A DNA stretch of 64,000 bases from Rachycentron canadum (Eukaryota; Chordata; Actinopteri; Carangiformes; Rachycentridae), in the NCBI GenBank assembly GCA_038496675.1, contig CM076653.1:11033275-11097274 (forward strand), read 5' to 3'. Numbering within the stretch: position 1 is the stretch's first letter; every line of letters begins with the position of its first letter. Position numbers and translations under genes: made by a program. Below the pieces are notes generated by a model. That model made no database searches and had not been told where the DNA came from. It saw only the letters and a list, made by a program, of their open reading frames with translations. Positions 34,151 to 46,505 of this stretch are shown in pieces.

Positions 34151-37100
34151 CTACCTCTTCAGAGTAAGACACCTAATTTAATACGTATGTGTGCATGAAC
34201 TAATGGGAACAACTGAGAACATGAGCTTATTTCTTGAACTCTGGCTCACATCATGCTTTGGGCAACTCAAACAGGAAGTTCCCATGTTGCCATGGAGTCA
34301 GTGACGGGACACTTGAGTGTGTTATCTTCTGCCTTGATTTGTTTATTTTGATGACAACTAATGCAAAGTCATACTGCATTCACTGCTGCTAGTAGTTTCC
34401 CATCTCCACAGTAGCCATGGATACGCAGACAGCAATCACCTGGATCATTTTAGATACCGCAGGAAATTATAGACCTGTTGAAGTGGGTACAGAGCTGCGA
34501 TTTATTTCTGAACTTGTCTGAAAACTAATAACCCTGGAAGGAATCGTTTCCATTGAATCCAGCAGAATCTATTTCAATTTGACTCTTTTATGACACTCAG
34601 AATAAGGTGAGATTATTATAAGTCAAGTGTGTCAAAATAGGGCTTTGGGTCAATACAGGATGCGTCTAGGTGGTTTGCAATTATACCTGATACACCTTGA
34701 GCAATTCGTGTGAACGTCTCATGACTGGTGGCTGTCACAAAGAGCAACTGGCGGCCCAGATGCGTCATTCAGCCCTGAGGTTTGTGCTTCCAGAGGTGGC
34801 CTTGCGCGTCAACACAGCTCGCACGAGTTTCCCCTTCAGTCGGCGGCGGGAGCAAAGGCGCTATGTTAAACATGGCATCAATATTGAGATGCTCCTCTTG
34901 CTCAGCCACAGTGAATGACAGCGAGGCATTGAAGAGACCCCTTTCTCTGAGCTGCCACCACTGATTTGAATATCAAAACATGATGTAAAACGGTGATTAA
35001 AAGCCAATTACTGCTCGCATCAATGAAAAGTCAATTAAGTGTTTCGGGGGGTTGCAAACGGGCTTCTGCCAAGGTGATGACTGGGGAATCAGAGAACAAA
35101 GGGGAAAATGAGGGTTACAAAGGAGAGAAGTGAGGGGAAAAAAATGAAAGAAAGCAGCTGAGAACAAACACAGCCGGGGTTGGGACGAGTGCAGGAGACA
35201 ACATTCGGATGAATGTGGCATCGCACAGTCAGTTGTGCAAACATCCTCTTCTGTAGAGACAGGATTTCTTCCATTGCCGTCACCACACAGTCGTGAATAA
35301 TGAACAATTTGCTTAAAGGCAGCATTCAATTAAGAGTCAACTCCCCAGGGAACACGAGTGGGAATGTTTTCTGACAAAACCTTACAAAACAAAGCCAGTC
35401 GCCCTCTTATTCAAATCATTCCATTGTGAAGTCCTGGAGCCTCCCTCCCGGCCAAGTTACAGCTGATTGATCCTGCATTACTTATTTATGCACCAGTAAT
35501 GAACAGTAAATATGGAAAAAAAGTGGAAAGCAGGAGTAAAATAAAAAAATTATTCAGGCATGGTGCTTGGTACAGCTGCCAGGTTTCTGATCACCCGCCT
35601 GGAGCCTGCAGGAGTGGCCATGTTTACCATGGTGAAATGCAGCACTGGTGACACGCTGCTGCCGCCGCAGCCTTGGCATCCTGGGAGAAAAAGATGAGGT
35701 TGAACACGCCGCTGCCATACCTTGACATGGTGAACCAATCTTTGGTCCTCACAGGTGTCCCCAGCGGGAGAAACTAAGCTAAAGAGGCGAGCTAGTGCTG
35801 CTTAACCCTGTGCTTTAATTATTGAGAAATGCCTGAAATTGCCAGAACGCACAACACTCTCAACTCGAGAGGCTTGTTAGAGTGTAATGAAGAGGTTTGG
35901 AGGGAGAGGGGATCATTTTAGAGAGGAGCCAACCTGGGGTAGAGCTGTGTTCAGAGTGTCTGTCTCAGTGCCTGTCTGTCTTTTTCCTGTTTCCTGTGAA
36001 AAGGCCTAAGAAACTCTGAGTAATGCAGAAGGCTTTAGTCCGGTCTTTAAATACAGTCTTACTCTACAACTTGGCAGTCAACGACTCCCCTACCCGCCTC
36101 AATTTGCTGTGTCGCTCCGTCCCCTCCCTCGCTAATTCACACAAATCACCGCCAATCAACTCCTGCACACAATCAGCAGGAATGGATTCTGCTCAAGCAC
36201 ACACACCAACACAAGTATGCGACTGTAATCAAGCACACAACCCAGTGTTTTTTGTTTTTTTTTCTTCCCAAGATCTGAGGCTCTGGAGAGGGTCTGGCAA
36301 TAAAGCCTGGAGTTATTTAAAGGAAGAATTTGACAGTGCATCAGCTGGGGTCAGTGACACAGTGAGGGCCACATGGTCATCTAGTGGCCAGTCTTCTCTC
36401 AGCGTCCTCCGCCCTCTGTACCCAATTTGTCTGCGTTATTTCCAGGAATCAGGGCTGGATTGTTATACTTTGCGTTTACTCTGTGCAAACTCTCGGCCCT
36501 GTGGCCTCTCTCACACCCCGACTGCAAGTAAATAAATTAGCTTTACTACAAATTGTAGCGTGGGAGAAACCGTTTTGTGAGGCAGTGGCTTTGAGCAGCA
36601 GTGAACTGAACATGATCGGGTCCTGAAAGTGAGAACAGGTTTGGTGATGACCCAAAAAACGGCTTGAAATACTGCCTCACAACACATGCCTTGACTTGTT
36701 ATCTGTGCTTTACAATGACTGAGCTTAAGCTTTTCATTTTTAATGATTAAGAGAACAGACCCACGCCCTCATAAACTGGTGTGGCTGTTTTCAAAAATCA
36801 ATCCTAAGATGATGAGGGAGACATCACTTCCTTCTGCTGACCAGTGCTGTTTGAGAGTTTGATTGTTGTTGTTCGCCTTTTAAACCTTTCATTAAAAAAA
36901 AAAAAAAAAAATGGCAGGTCACAGACAGTAAATGCATCTCGGACAACGTCCTATAGATTTGGTTTGATGCAGCAGCTTTTGCTGCCTCATTGAAAGGTTT
37001 AAAACCTCAACCACCAAGCACACATAGACATTTAGTAACAATGATACATGTACAACATGTATAACAATGATAGCTTTGAGAAGAATTAAGGAAGAATTAA

Positions 37101-37239
37101 AGCCTGTGCTATGAGACTTTACACAGAGTGACAACTGTAAACCCAGTTTAAAAGTGTCCCTTCAATTGATCACTATCAGAGTCAGCAGCTTTATCTGATT
37201 AGTTTAATATGTCATAACTACTGAGCTGTCCCAAGGAAC
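34151..37239. other. Unique sequence, no gene recognised
   Basis: No supported gene. The block 34690-34960 is GC-richer and may be conserved. The 170-codon frame at 36023-36535 crosses ordinary sequence and resembles no family. A18 lies at 36894-36911. Confidence 0.45.
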
Positions 37240-37440
37240 GTTTTATGGTCCATTTTCCTATAAATGGGACCATCATTTAAAAAATGACCATCATGTTGTT
37301 TTGAAGAAGAGTTGAAACTAGAGACTGAGACCATAAACTCATTCACAAAATGTTTACTGAGGTAATAAATCAAGGGAGAAGTAGGGACATGTTTCCATAG
37401 ACTTCAACACAATCTGACTTCTCTTTTATATACAGTCAGT
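37240..37440 (+). repeat. Family-A element, 3'-half fragment
   Basis: It begins at TTTTATGGTCCATTTTCCTA and contains GAGACTGAGACCATAAACTC and CATAGACTTCAACACAATCT. It ends before the CCAGTGGAGTCGCC block, so it lacks both ends of the element. Confidence 0.8.
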
Positions 37441-38557
37441 GTTCTTGAATGTCATTTCCCACTCATTTTTCATGTGGGAGTTCAAAGGCAAAATGCCACA
37501 AACAACAACCATGTCAAGAAATGTTAATCATCTTGAGCAGATCTTGTTTTCAATGAGTCACCCCAAGTATTTTTCTTTTCTTGCAATATATCAACAGATC
37601 ACTGCTGATTGAAACTAGTGCTGCGTCTGTAAAAACTGGAGAAATATTACCTGTTTATTATCTGACAGCTGCTGTGGCAGCTGACGGTTGTGGGATGATT
37701 GGGTGAGGAACTCTGAAACAATAGAAGACAGCTGCATGTAAATTCATGACTCCTCTCCCTCTCTGTAGTTTATGTGTGATCATGCGCAGGTTTCCCCACA
37801 AACCAAACATGTCAAGGCAGCAGACTTGCTGGAGCTCAGCTCAGTTTTGATCATCACTGTCTGCTCCTTGGCTCACCAGCGAGCAACCCAAGGATCGGAG
37901 GACGCGAGTTGTTTATGTTGCTCAAGAGGCAAATTTGATCAATTCACTTTGCAACATTTTGTATGGTCGTCAGCACGCTAGCACGAAGAAGCCAGCCAAC
38001 AAGCCCCACATATCATCAGTGGTTTTTGTGGAGCGAAAAAAAAATACAGAGAGGGCACTGAAACTGGATTTTGTTCCATTGTGCACAACAACAACGGGCA
38101 GAGACCCGTGGTGTATTGCGTTAAACTGCTGAGACTGTGGCCAAAATGATTCAGCCACAAGGAAAAAATTTTTGGTGCCCGCTGGGCCAAACCTTCACAA
38201 CTCTGCGTGACCATCCATAAATTCTCTTCAGAGAAGCAAGAGTTCACTTCTAGCTGAAGAGCTCCAGCATGGTTCAGTGCCATTACCATTTGAAAAGGGA
38301 GAAGACGAGTGCAGTAGTTGAGGAGGGGTGGGGGGTGTACAGCAGCATGCGGAAAGAAAGGCTGAAGGCGAGTGCAGCTGACTTGTTGAACTTGGCGCAT
38401 GGATGAGCTTCATTCGTCAACAGGGCACCGGATCCGCTACCTATTCAGGTTTTTGCCCTTGAGACAACGCCGACCTGGTCTGAGTCGGTATCCTGCAGTT
38501 GGAGAGCACATCCCTGCCCGTGCAGGAAACTGAGAAGAGACTGTAACAACCTTGGGA
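37441..38557. other. Unique sequence, nothing recognised
   Basis: No repeat or gene signal is supported. The minus-strand frames at 37970-38413 overlap each other. Confidence 0.5.
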
Positions 38558-38598
38558 AAAATAATCCTCCCACTGCGAAAATAATCCTCCCACTGCGT
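38558..38598 (+). repeat. 20-bp direct duplication
   Basis: AAAATAATCCTCCCACTGCG occurs twice in immediate succession, with no mismatch within the unit. Confidence 0.9.
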
Positions 38599-38876
38599 AA
38601 AACTCATAACAACAAACTCCCATGCTGCTCTTTTACATACTTCTCTCCCCTCTATACTTCTCTCTTATATCAAACAACAGGCCAATAAAGCTGGGATTTT
38701 AAAATATTCCTTTATTGCTACTGTGTCCGTTTTCCTGCATTATGCATACAACCTTTGGGGTGGGAATAAAGTGATGACTAATTTATGAGATGATGGGGTA
38801 GTGGAGTGCCGGGGTTGTTAAAACCAGGGGCTGGGCCCAGAGGAATATGCCGCAACAGACATATACGTACGTGTGA

Positions 38877-39050
38877 GGCACAGACAGTGCAGTCAGAAGG
38901 TATTAGGACAGTGATGTTTTTCATTGTTTGGCTCTGTAAACCAGAAAATTGGATTTGAAATGAAAAAAAAAACAAGGTGAAAAATAAACACAAAGTTAAA
39001 GTGCAGACTTTCCGTTTAAATTTGAGGATGTTTATATCCAGACTGGGCGA
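38877..39050 (+). repeat. Family-N DNA-transposon fragment
   Basis: CAGTCAGAAGGTATTAGGAC, TTTGGCTCTGTAAACCAG, ATTGGATTTGAAATGAAA and AAAGTGCAGACTTTCCG occur in the order of a frequent teleost non-autonomous element. Terminal repeats are not resolved. Confidence 0.5.
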
Positions 39051-39176
39051 ACAGTGGAGGACTGGCAGACCCTCTTTGAAATATAGTGCCTCAGGTTTCA
39101 GAAAACATCAGCTCGGCTCAGAAACTAGCCAGTCACATGACCTTAGTCCAACGTTTACCTGCTGAGAGACCCATGC

Positions 39177-39405
39177 GGGGTCGCAGGGTCGCTGACCCAG
39201 CTGACATAAGGTACACCCTGGACAGGCTGCAGTCTATCACAAGGCTGACACATAGAGACTAACACCCATTCACGCACACATTCACACCTACAACTACTCA
39301 ATGTGCATGTCTTTGGACTGTGGGAGGAAGCCGGAGTATCCAGAGGGAAGCAACATGGAGAGCATGCTAACTCCACACAGAAAGGTCCCAGGCACCACCC
39401 TTGGG
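39177..39405 (+). repeat. Family-G teleost repeat, 3' portion
   Basis: GGTACACCCTGGACAGGCTG, CATTCACACCTACAACTACT, TTTGGACTGTGGGAGGAAGC and CTCCACACAGAAAGG occur in the normal order of this common fish repeat. It complements the 5' portion at 17.9 kb. Confidence 0.75.
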
Positions 39406-40960
39406 TGGCCTTAAGGGGCACACAACTCTCTGTTAGTGACCCAACAAAGGCATCTCTTAAACAGCATAGCATATTTAACACAAATATAAATCAAGAAGAC
39501 AGAATAAATAAACAAACACATAACACACAACACACACCCTCCAGACTGAGAGGCAGCAGCCCCCCAACGAGTGGTTGTGGCTATAAAGAGTTAAACTGTT
39601 TACAAACCAATATGCAGAGTCAACACTGTTTCTGACTTTACTGTATGTGCGTATAACCTGCCTGAGATAAACTATAGACTATATAATAAGACTTTCTGTG
39701 TTGTGACAGTGTTCTTATCTATTGGACTAACCAAATAACACACCCACACAAAACACACAATCTTGCAAGAAATGAGTCTTACAAGAAATGCAACAGTGTA
39801 ATTTCCATACAAACTAGTATTCAGACAGAACATTCAGTACCTACCCACTACTGAATATTTTCTTCATGCATCAAGTCTGCAGTCCAGGTAGAAGCAGAGG
39901 AGCTGTAACGAATGGGGGGTTCATTTCCAAACCACCATCTCAGACTCAAAGTGAGGTTCGGCTGCTTCAAACTGATTTTTTGCACTTTTATTCCCAAAAA
40001 CCATGTATTTCAGCGGTAGAGAAACCCTCCCAAAGCTATATGATTGAGAAAATGAAACCGTGCTCTCCCTCACGTTGCCACGTCTGTGCCGTTTTGTCAA
40101 GAAACCAGTTTCTTTTCCACCTCACGGGGGAGAGCGGGAGGTGCTCACAGCCAGGTAGGTAGGTAATGACACCTGTTTCCACCTGCTGGGTCGAAGGTTG
40201 CTCTCTGCCAGCAGTTTCCTCCTTTCTCCCTTTTTAGCACATTCCCACGCCCGTTTGGAAACGGATGGAGCCACACACACACAAACACACACACACACAC
40301 ACACATGCAATCACACACCCACAAGCCTGCAAATTTAGCCAAGCTATTTCATGGAACGCTGAAGCACAAACACTGGGCACAGAAGGCTGAGTATATGCTG
40401 CAGAAAGGCTGGTGATAACAGTTGGTTGGGCTACAGCAGAGAACATTTCCGGAGCCTTCGGGTTACTACTACGGATTGATAACCACTATGCTAACATTTA
40501 GTGACTCATTTCAAAGCCAGGAATGAATTCATCGTTTCCTCAAAATGACAGAAAAGCTTTTAGAAACAGCATTTTGCCCACAAATGGGGCCCCGGGATTT
40601 ACGCTATCATACTTAGCAGCCCTTTAAAGCCAGATGAGTCACCGGTCCTTTTCAGCTGTAAAGAAAGAGGTGGATATGAAAAGCCTTTTAAGACTCTGCC
40701 AGATACGTTTTAAGACACAGAAATACTACCTTAAATAATAATTTTTGTCTGACATGGTTTGTTCACAAAAGTTTCAATTGCTTTTATAAAAATAAAATCC
40801 TCTTTCTGCCTTAACTGAAAAGTCAACTGTCAGTGTAAGAGCATTCAAGCTTCCACATCACACTTGTGTAAGTTTCATTCTGGAGTTAACAGTACGTTAG
40901 GATGGAGTTGTGTGTAGTGAAGTCTTAAAATGATCGCCAACCTTTTAAACTCAAATTTAA
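39406..40960. other. Unique sequence with (CA)n
   Basis: (CA)n lies at 40272-40305. No gene signal is supported. Confidence 0.5.
40272..40305 (+). repeat. (CA)n microsatellite
   Basis: About 16 CA units with one AAA interruption. Confidence 0.95.
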
Positions 40961-41255
40961 GGTAAATGGACTGCACTTACATAGCACTTAGAGTCTTACC
41001 AACTACTCAGAGCTTTACAATGGAAGCCACTTCCACCCATTCACACAAAGCTTTTTCCTACACACAAAGCACAGAATCTGCAGTTTAGCATGTTGGCCAA
41101 GGGCAATTTTAAATGTGGCATACCCATATTGTATGCACCCTAACCATTCAGCTAGGCAATCCCTCAAAGAGTCACCAATTCATCTTTTGTGCATGTTGGA
41201 GGAACTGGAGGGAACCCATGCAGACACAGGGAGAACATGCAGACAAGGCGAGCAC
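40961..41255 (+). repeat. Family-F element joined to a family-G fragment
   Basis: It starts with GGTAAATGGACTGCACTTAC, ATAGCACTTAGAGTCTTACC and ACTCAGAGCTTTACAATGGA, the head of a common fish element. From about 41190 it continues with GAGGAACTGGAGGGAACCCA and GGGAGAACATGCAGAC, typical of family G. The join may be a nested insertion or recombination between repeats. Confidence 0.6.
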
Positions 41256-43080
41256 ACGTATCAGTGCAGAGTGAAGGTCAAACATCCAAGCAAGGTAACA
41301 ATGAAGGATTAATTAACCAGTGTGACACTTTCAGCCCCTCCTATATACAAGGTGCAACTTTCAAAAACTGGTTTGTGACTGACAACCTGTAGGCGTGGCC
41401 CCCCTCTCAAAAAAATCATGTTTGAGCATGAAAAAGTTGCCTGCAGACGCAAACACTCCCTGAGGAAAGTCAGTGACTCGTGACTCCTCCTGAGCTGAAA
41501 AGGCTGTTGATGACTGGATGTGACGGGTGGGAACAGTCCTGCGCTCTAGCCTGAGCGCTGACAGGAGGCCAGGAGCCGAGCTCCGGACACCTCCTCAGTG
41601 AAAAAGCCTGCTTGACAGGGCAGCGCCAGTGTAATAGAGTTGAAGTTCTCCACTTGGAGCTGGAGAGTATTGAATCACCATGGAAACCCAGACGGCTGTT
41701 TGGCAGGGTTGAGCAGCTTTTGGTTTCGGTGACGGTGTTACTTCTCTCATGCTTATGAAAAACCTCGACTTGCACACCCCCTCCCCTTTCCTTCCCTCCC
41801 CTCCCTCTATGATCGTCCTCTGTATTTTTCCCCTCATCCTCCCCCAGCACAGTAAGGCAATCATCACAGCCCTACGGTGCGAGAGCATCTTAGCTACGGC
41901 AGATAAAGGCTGGGAGATTGTCAGTAATGACGGGTCCACCGGCCCCGAAACTTCCCAGAGCTGCTTGTTTCAGCAGTAATTACGATGGGGGAATGGTGCA
42001 CCGTGACTGGCTCTAAAAAGCTTACCAAGCCTTTTGCTTGTGATGCCATGTCAACTTTTTAACGGTAGGCAAGTCAGTCGGGTAAGTAAAAAAAGCGGGA
42101 CTTAAAAGCTAAACAAAACGTGTGAAACAAAGAGGTAGAGCGCAGAGTGATGTGGAGGCTGGGCCGGGTGGGGCGGGGGGGAAGGGAAGGGAAGGGAAAA
42201 GGGGGAGGCAGAGAAAGAGCTGTGAAGTCTATGAATAGGGATGAGATTGGATCATTGGTTCTTAGTGTTCTCCAATCACAGCTCAGTTGAAGAAGGTGGA
42301 GAATGAAGCGATAAGGCAGGTGAAAGGGAAAACAAGACAGAGGACAGAGCGAATGATTTGAGGGGGACGATGGGCTCCAGGAGGGAGGAGATGAAGTGAT
42401 TGAAAATAACTGCAAACAGGAAGGAAGAGAGGACGGTGTCTGAAAAGACTCCGCTCCACCTCGGGGGGAAAAAAAAAATAAAAAAATCTATCATCTTGCT
42501 TCCGTGAGCCTCTTTCTCTCAAGCTGGCCCTCAGTAATCACCTTCTTCACCCTCTCAACTGCTTCATCCTCGCCTCCTCTGGTCCCATCTGCCCTCTCTC
42601 ATCCCCCCCTTCCCCGATCAGTGAGACACACAGGTGCTTATGAGGAGAGTGCTCAACCCCCCCCTCCCTCTTTCTCCCTCTCCATGGATCAGTCCTGCCA
42701 AAGGTGTGTGCTGATGTGCAGAGAAATTCTGGGTATGAACAGAAGCCGTGGAGAGAGTGCTCCGCTTCTTCATCCCACAATAGGGGAAAAATTGGATACT
42801 GAGTGTGGGAGGAGGGGGGGTGGGGGCAGCAAACTGCAGATGAACTAATTTCAAACACCCACACATATGCAGAGGTATGAGATGGTCGATTTTATTGAAA
42901 ATGGTGGGCGTTAGAGCAGAGGGAGGGGTTCTTGGGACAGAGAGATTTAGAGGACATGCCCACCTGTGTCAGCCACCATTGAGAAGTCATCTATCATGGG
43001 TCACGATGTGCTGAGCTACAGGCCGGGGGGGGGCGGTTGTGATAAAGGAGCACTTAATTCGACTCAGACTGCTCCAGAGA

Positions 43081-43083
<3 letters not shown>
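41256..43083. other. Unique sequence with purine-rich stretches
   Basis: (GGGAA)n-like sequence lies at 42170-42205. Long opposite-strand frames at 41470-42866 follow from strand-asymmetric purine content rather than coding. No gene is recognised. Confidence 0.45.

Positions 43084-43113
<30 letters not shown>
43084..43113 (+). repeat. A30 homopolymer
   Basis: Uninterrupted run of about 30 A residues. Confidence 0.95.
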
Positions 43114-43115
<2 letters not shown>

Positions 43116-43414
43116 AAGAAAATTGAAAATTGCATTCATTTCAAGAGCCGAAAAAGAAAGACTGGGTGCTTATTTATGGCTTTAAATGGATATGAATATA
43201 CATTCCTTCTGTGGGGAAAACCCCACAAGTCTCAAACGCATTCCTATGCATTTGAATCCTATAAATCCCAGTTGATGGCATGTTTTACAATCACGCCACT
43301 GGAGAACAATTTACATGCCAGGCTGCACACGTGACCAGTGACAGAATTGGTGATGAAACACGTCAACACACCGACCGATCATTCACAGGGCTTTCTATGT
43401 TTAAAGTGAAGAGA

Positions 43415-43608
43415 GAATAATAAAAGGCCTGAACCACCTGCAAAGCTGGCATGATGTATATGCAGACATAAGGGTTGCACCATACACTTCTGGACTGTGA
43501 GGACCAGACGCTTCCAACTCCGAAGTCAGTTTCGGCACAGATGGATGAGAAATGTTTGCGCGCTGATTCACCTGTTCCTGCTGTTGACGAGTGACCTCAG
43601 CTTTAAAA
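43415..43608 (+). other. Candidate first exon with signal-peptide leader (unverified)
   Basis: A TATA-like AATAAAAGG lies at about 43420. An ATG at 43545 opens a 21-codon stretch with a Met-Arg start, a hydrophobic core (CALIHLFLLLT) and a polar end. It stops being read at a good donor (AAAA then GTAAGA, GT at 43609-43610), giving phase 1. Leader exons of secreted and cell-surface proteins commonly end in phase 1. No matching downstream immunoglobulin or other domain exon was recognised, so this may be chance. Confidence 0.2.
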
Positions 43609-43730
43609 GTAAGAAAAGAAATTCTGAACTAATGAAAATAATCAAATATCTCTCCCAGCCCTTGTGGGACAAAACCGGTAACGATTTTGGTGTCAGCTTC
43701 TTTAATTTTGATTTAGTTGCTCATCTGTAT

Positions 43731-44034
43731 TTAAAGGTCCCATATTGTATAATGGTTGATGTTCATGTCTTTGATTATAAAGCAGGTCTAGGTTTTCTAT
43801 TAATACTGTGAACGCATCAAAGGTCTCAGTCACAGAGAAATGCCCACAGCCTGTATTCAGGAACTGAGCCTTAAAACCAACCATTGGGACTTCGGGAACT
43901 TTGTGATGTCACGACAAATTTGTGATGTGGCCACTCTCAGCCGCGCCCCCAGCCCACTTGGACCTGCCATCCAACCTTTTAGGATTTGGTGTCTGTTGAG
44001 TGTTTCAGATTCTTAAAACTACAAATATATCTTG
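43731..44034 (+). mobile_element. Family-C MITE, copy 2 (3'-truncated)
   Basis: It begins TTAAAGGTCCCATATTGTAT and contains TCTATTAATACTGTGAACGC, AATGCCCACAGCCTGTATTC and CTTTGTGATGTCACGAC. The right terminal repeat present in copy 1 is missing. Confidence 0.75.
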
Positions 44035-44079
44035 GGAATGTATTTGCCTGCCAATCCATGTAATAGCTGCATTAGATTA

Positions 44080-44372
44080 AACCTGAGGCCATAAGTTGTT
44101 TATCAATAATTCAAGTGATAGAAAAATAATTTAAAGCTGTTTTGATGATCAGTTTCTGAACCTTTGTTTCTTTCATTGTCAGATACGATGATAAACTGAA
44201 CGTCTCAGGGTTTTTCCAGCTCCTGGTTCTATAAAATCTGAATATGTCACCTGGGGTTGTAGTAAAGTATATTAGACATTTTCTGCTATTTTATAGATGA
44301 AATGATTAATGGAGAAAATACTTGGCAGATTAATCAATAATGACAATAATTGTTAGTCGCAGCTACAACACC
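44080..44372 (+). mobile_element. Family-D hAT-like element
   Basis: The right end reads ACAATAATTGTTAGTCGCAG, near the usual terminal form, and the interior has TTTTATAGATGAAATGATTA and CAGATTAATCAATAATG. The left end is eroded. Confidence 0.6.
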
Positions 44373-45222
44373 TTATCGAGTCTTTACTGTCCAAGCTTTC
44401 AGTCCCCACGTCTCCTCCCTGACAGGCCAGTGAAGACGATGGTGACTGACTCTATTGACCATAAAAGCCGGTGGTTTATAGGGGCAGTTGATGCAGTACG
44501 TGGTTATTGACCAAAAGCTTCGGGCGTGATGTGGAAGGACCTGTCTGATTGGTCATGACAGCAGAGCAGTGGAGCCTGGTTATTTCCCTCAACATTTTAT
44601 AGACAATTTCCCCTCATAAATTGGGCAGAAAGAGATCGGCCAGCTTCGCTGCAAAGACTCAGGTAGTCTTCACACCCACTGCCACAATTTGTCTTACTTT
44701 GAAATTGATTTAGTGTAGGTGGTTGATTTTTGGAGATGTAATATATTAGCTTATTTATTTATTGCCAACATCACACTGTGACTGCTGCAGAGCATGAGGC
44801 TGTGTATCTGAGAGGCTCTCTTATTCCTTATAATTGATGTTTACAAATTCCCTGGGCGGGACATTAAGGTAGATTGCTGTATTAATTGCCAATATATGCC
44901 ATCTAAACGGATAATTGCTCACCGTTTGCATGAATGTAAATGTGCTCAGCTTGGGTTTAATAGATTTTGTTTACTGAGGTGCAGGCCGCTGAAGAATGAA
45001 GATGCTTTCACTGATGCCTTCTGCTTTTAAAGAATCGATGTGTCTTTTTCTGGTTGTTGACATGTCACAACGACTAAAACAGCAAAGGGGTGAGATCTCA
45101 CAATCAGTGGAAGAGAACATTCATTATTTTACAAATGAATTCTGTGCCACACTGACAATTTTATTTAATTACTGATTAATCTTTGCATAATTTTTAGATG
45201 AGTTATTCTCTGTTTTTCTGAG
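44373..45222. other. Unique sequence, possible conserved block 44740-44970
   Basis: The part at 44740-44970 is AT-rich with regulatory-like words (TGTATTAATTGCCAATAT, CATGAATGTAAATGTG) and no repeats. Conservation is inference. Nothing else is recognised. Confidence 0.35.
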
Positions 45223-45520
45223 TGATCCAATAAAAATGTAGCAGATTTCAGGTAAACACTCAGACTCAGAGAAACCAACTCCTTCAAGGTTGGATGGGGG
45301 GCCAGGTGGGCAGGGCTTGGGGGCATGGTCGAGGGCAGTGACTGCTTTGTTGTGACATCACAAAGTTCCAGAAGTCCTGACGGCTGGTTTTAAGGCTGTG
45401 AGCATCTCTTTGTGGACTGAGACCTTTAATACTTTCACAGTATTAATATAGAAAGTAGACTTGATTTATTATCAAAGAAGACATGGACATCTACCTTTAG
45501 ACTATATGGGACCTTTAATC
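45223..45520 (-). mobile_element. Family-C MITE, copy 3 (minus)
   Basis: The inverted copy ends at 45520 with GGGACCTTTAA. It contains, inverted, the TACTGTGAAAGTATTAAAGG and CTTTGTGATGTCACAAC blocks, and CAGATTTCAGGTAAACACTC near its left edge matches the interior of copy 1. The portion beyond that, including the other terminal repeat, is missing. Confidence 0.75.
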
Positions 45521-45554
45521 TATGATGAGCTAACTATTCATGAGCTGGATGTTT

Positions 45555-45612
45555 AATCAATTAAATGAAAAAAATAAAAAAATAAATAAAAACATTAGTT
45601 GCAGTGCTAATT
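45555..45612 (+). mobile_element. Family-D end fragment
   Basis: TTTAATCAATTAAATGAAAA followed by an A-rich stretch and ACATTAGTTGCAGTGCTAA resembles the right end of family D. Confidence 0.4.
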
Positions 45613-46358
45613 CTAATAATCATTTAAAAAAGTGGAGAAAGCACATCAAAGCCCATTTCTAAGATTGTGCTCAGAGGCAGCTTTAAGGACAGTTTATGAG
45701 CCGATTGGTTGCTGGTGTTTGGGAACTGAGATGCTTCATAAAATAAAAAAAAGAACAACTTTAAGTTAACATTTCTGCTACGGTTCAGAACAAAGTAAAC
45801 AAACTGCAGGTCTGATTTCACCCTTAGCACACTGATATAATCTATAATCCATCTGAAGTAAGCGGTACTAATGACATGAATTGAATAGAATGAGATAAAA
45901 CTCAGTCCCAGCTGCTGCTCAGGAAGCCATAGTTAATGACATAATCCTCCTTGTTGAGCTAAAGCTAACTAACCTTTATGAAGGGTCACCTCAGGGTGAA
46001 GCTTTAAATGGCTTACTGACATCTCACGCCCACATGGTAGAATATGTGTGTGTGTGTGTGCATTAAAGTCCAACTGAGCCACCGTATGTTAACTGCACAC
46101 TTTCTGAACATTAAGGGGAATAATGTATAATCCCAAAACCCACGAGTCCACTTAAACTAATTAGCATGTTTCAGATTCAGGTGTAACTGTGGAATATGTG
46201 AGGCGGCGAGTTGAGGAGCTCATGCTTCATTGTCATCATGACCTTCAATGACTGAACCTTTTGAATCTTTAAAGACACTTGATCAAGTGTGTTTAAATAT
46301 AAGGAGAGACCCCCTTTGGCCAAAAGGTCTGGATTGACTCAAAAATAAATAAAAAGCA
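45613..46358. other. Unique sequence with short (GT)n
   Basis: (GT)n lies at 46045-46060. Nothing else is supported. Confidence 0.5.
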
Positions 46359-46505
46359 TTTAAAGCCTCTTTTCCACTAGAAAAAACACTTAGACCTGCT
46401 AACATTGGGTTTTAGTCAGTAATAGAAAAGGCAACAACTGGCATTCAGATCGAGGTCAAATGACTGCAGTTGACAGGTATTTACTGACTCCAGCTCTGAT
46501 AATAA
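46359..46505 (+). repeat. Family-E repeat, copy 2
   Basis: It is the counterpart of 24758-24915 with the same order of words but more divergence and an insertion (GCATTCAGATCGAGGTC). Confidence 0.5.

Noticed and set aside
36023..36535. 170-codon plus-strand open frame
   Set aside because: No family resemblance, no splice or promoter context, and composition of ordinary intergenic sequence.
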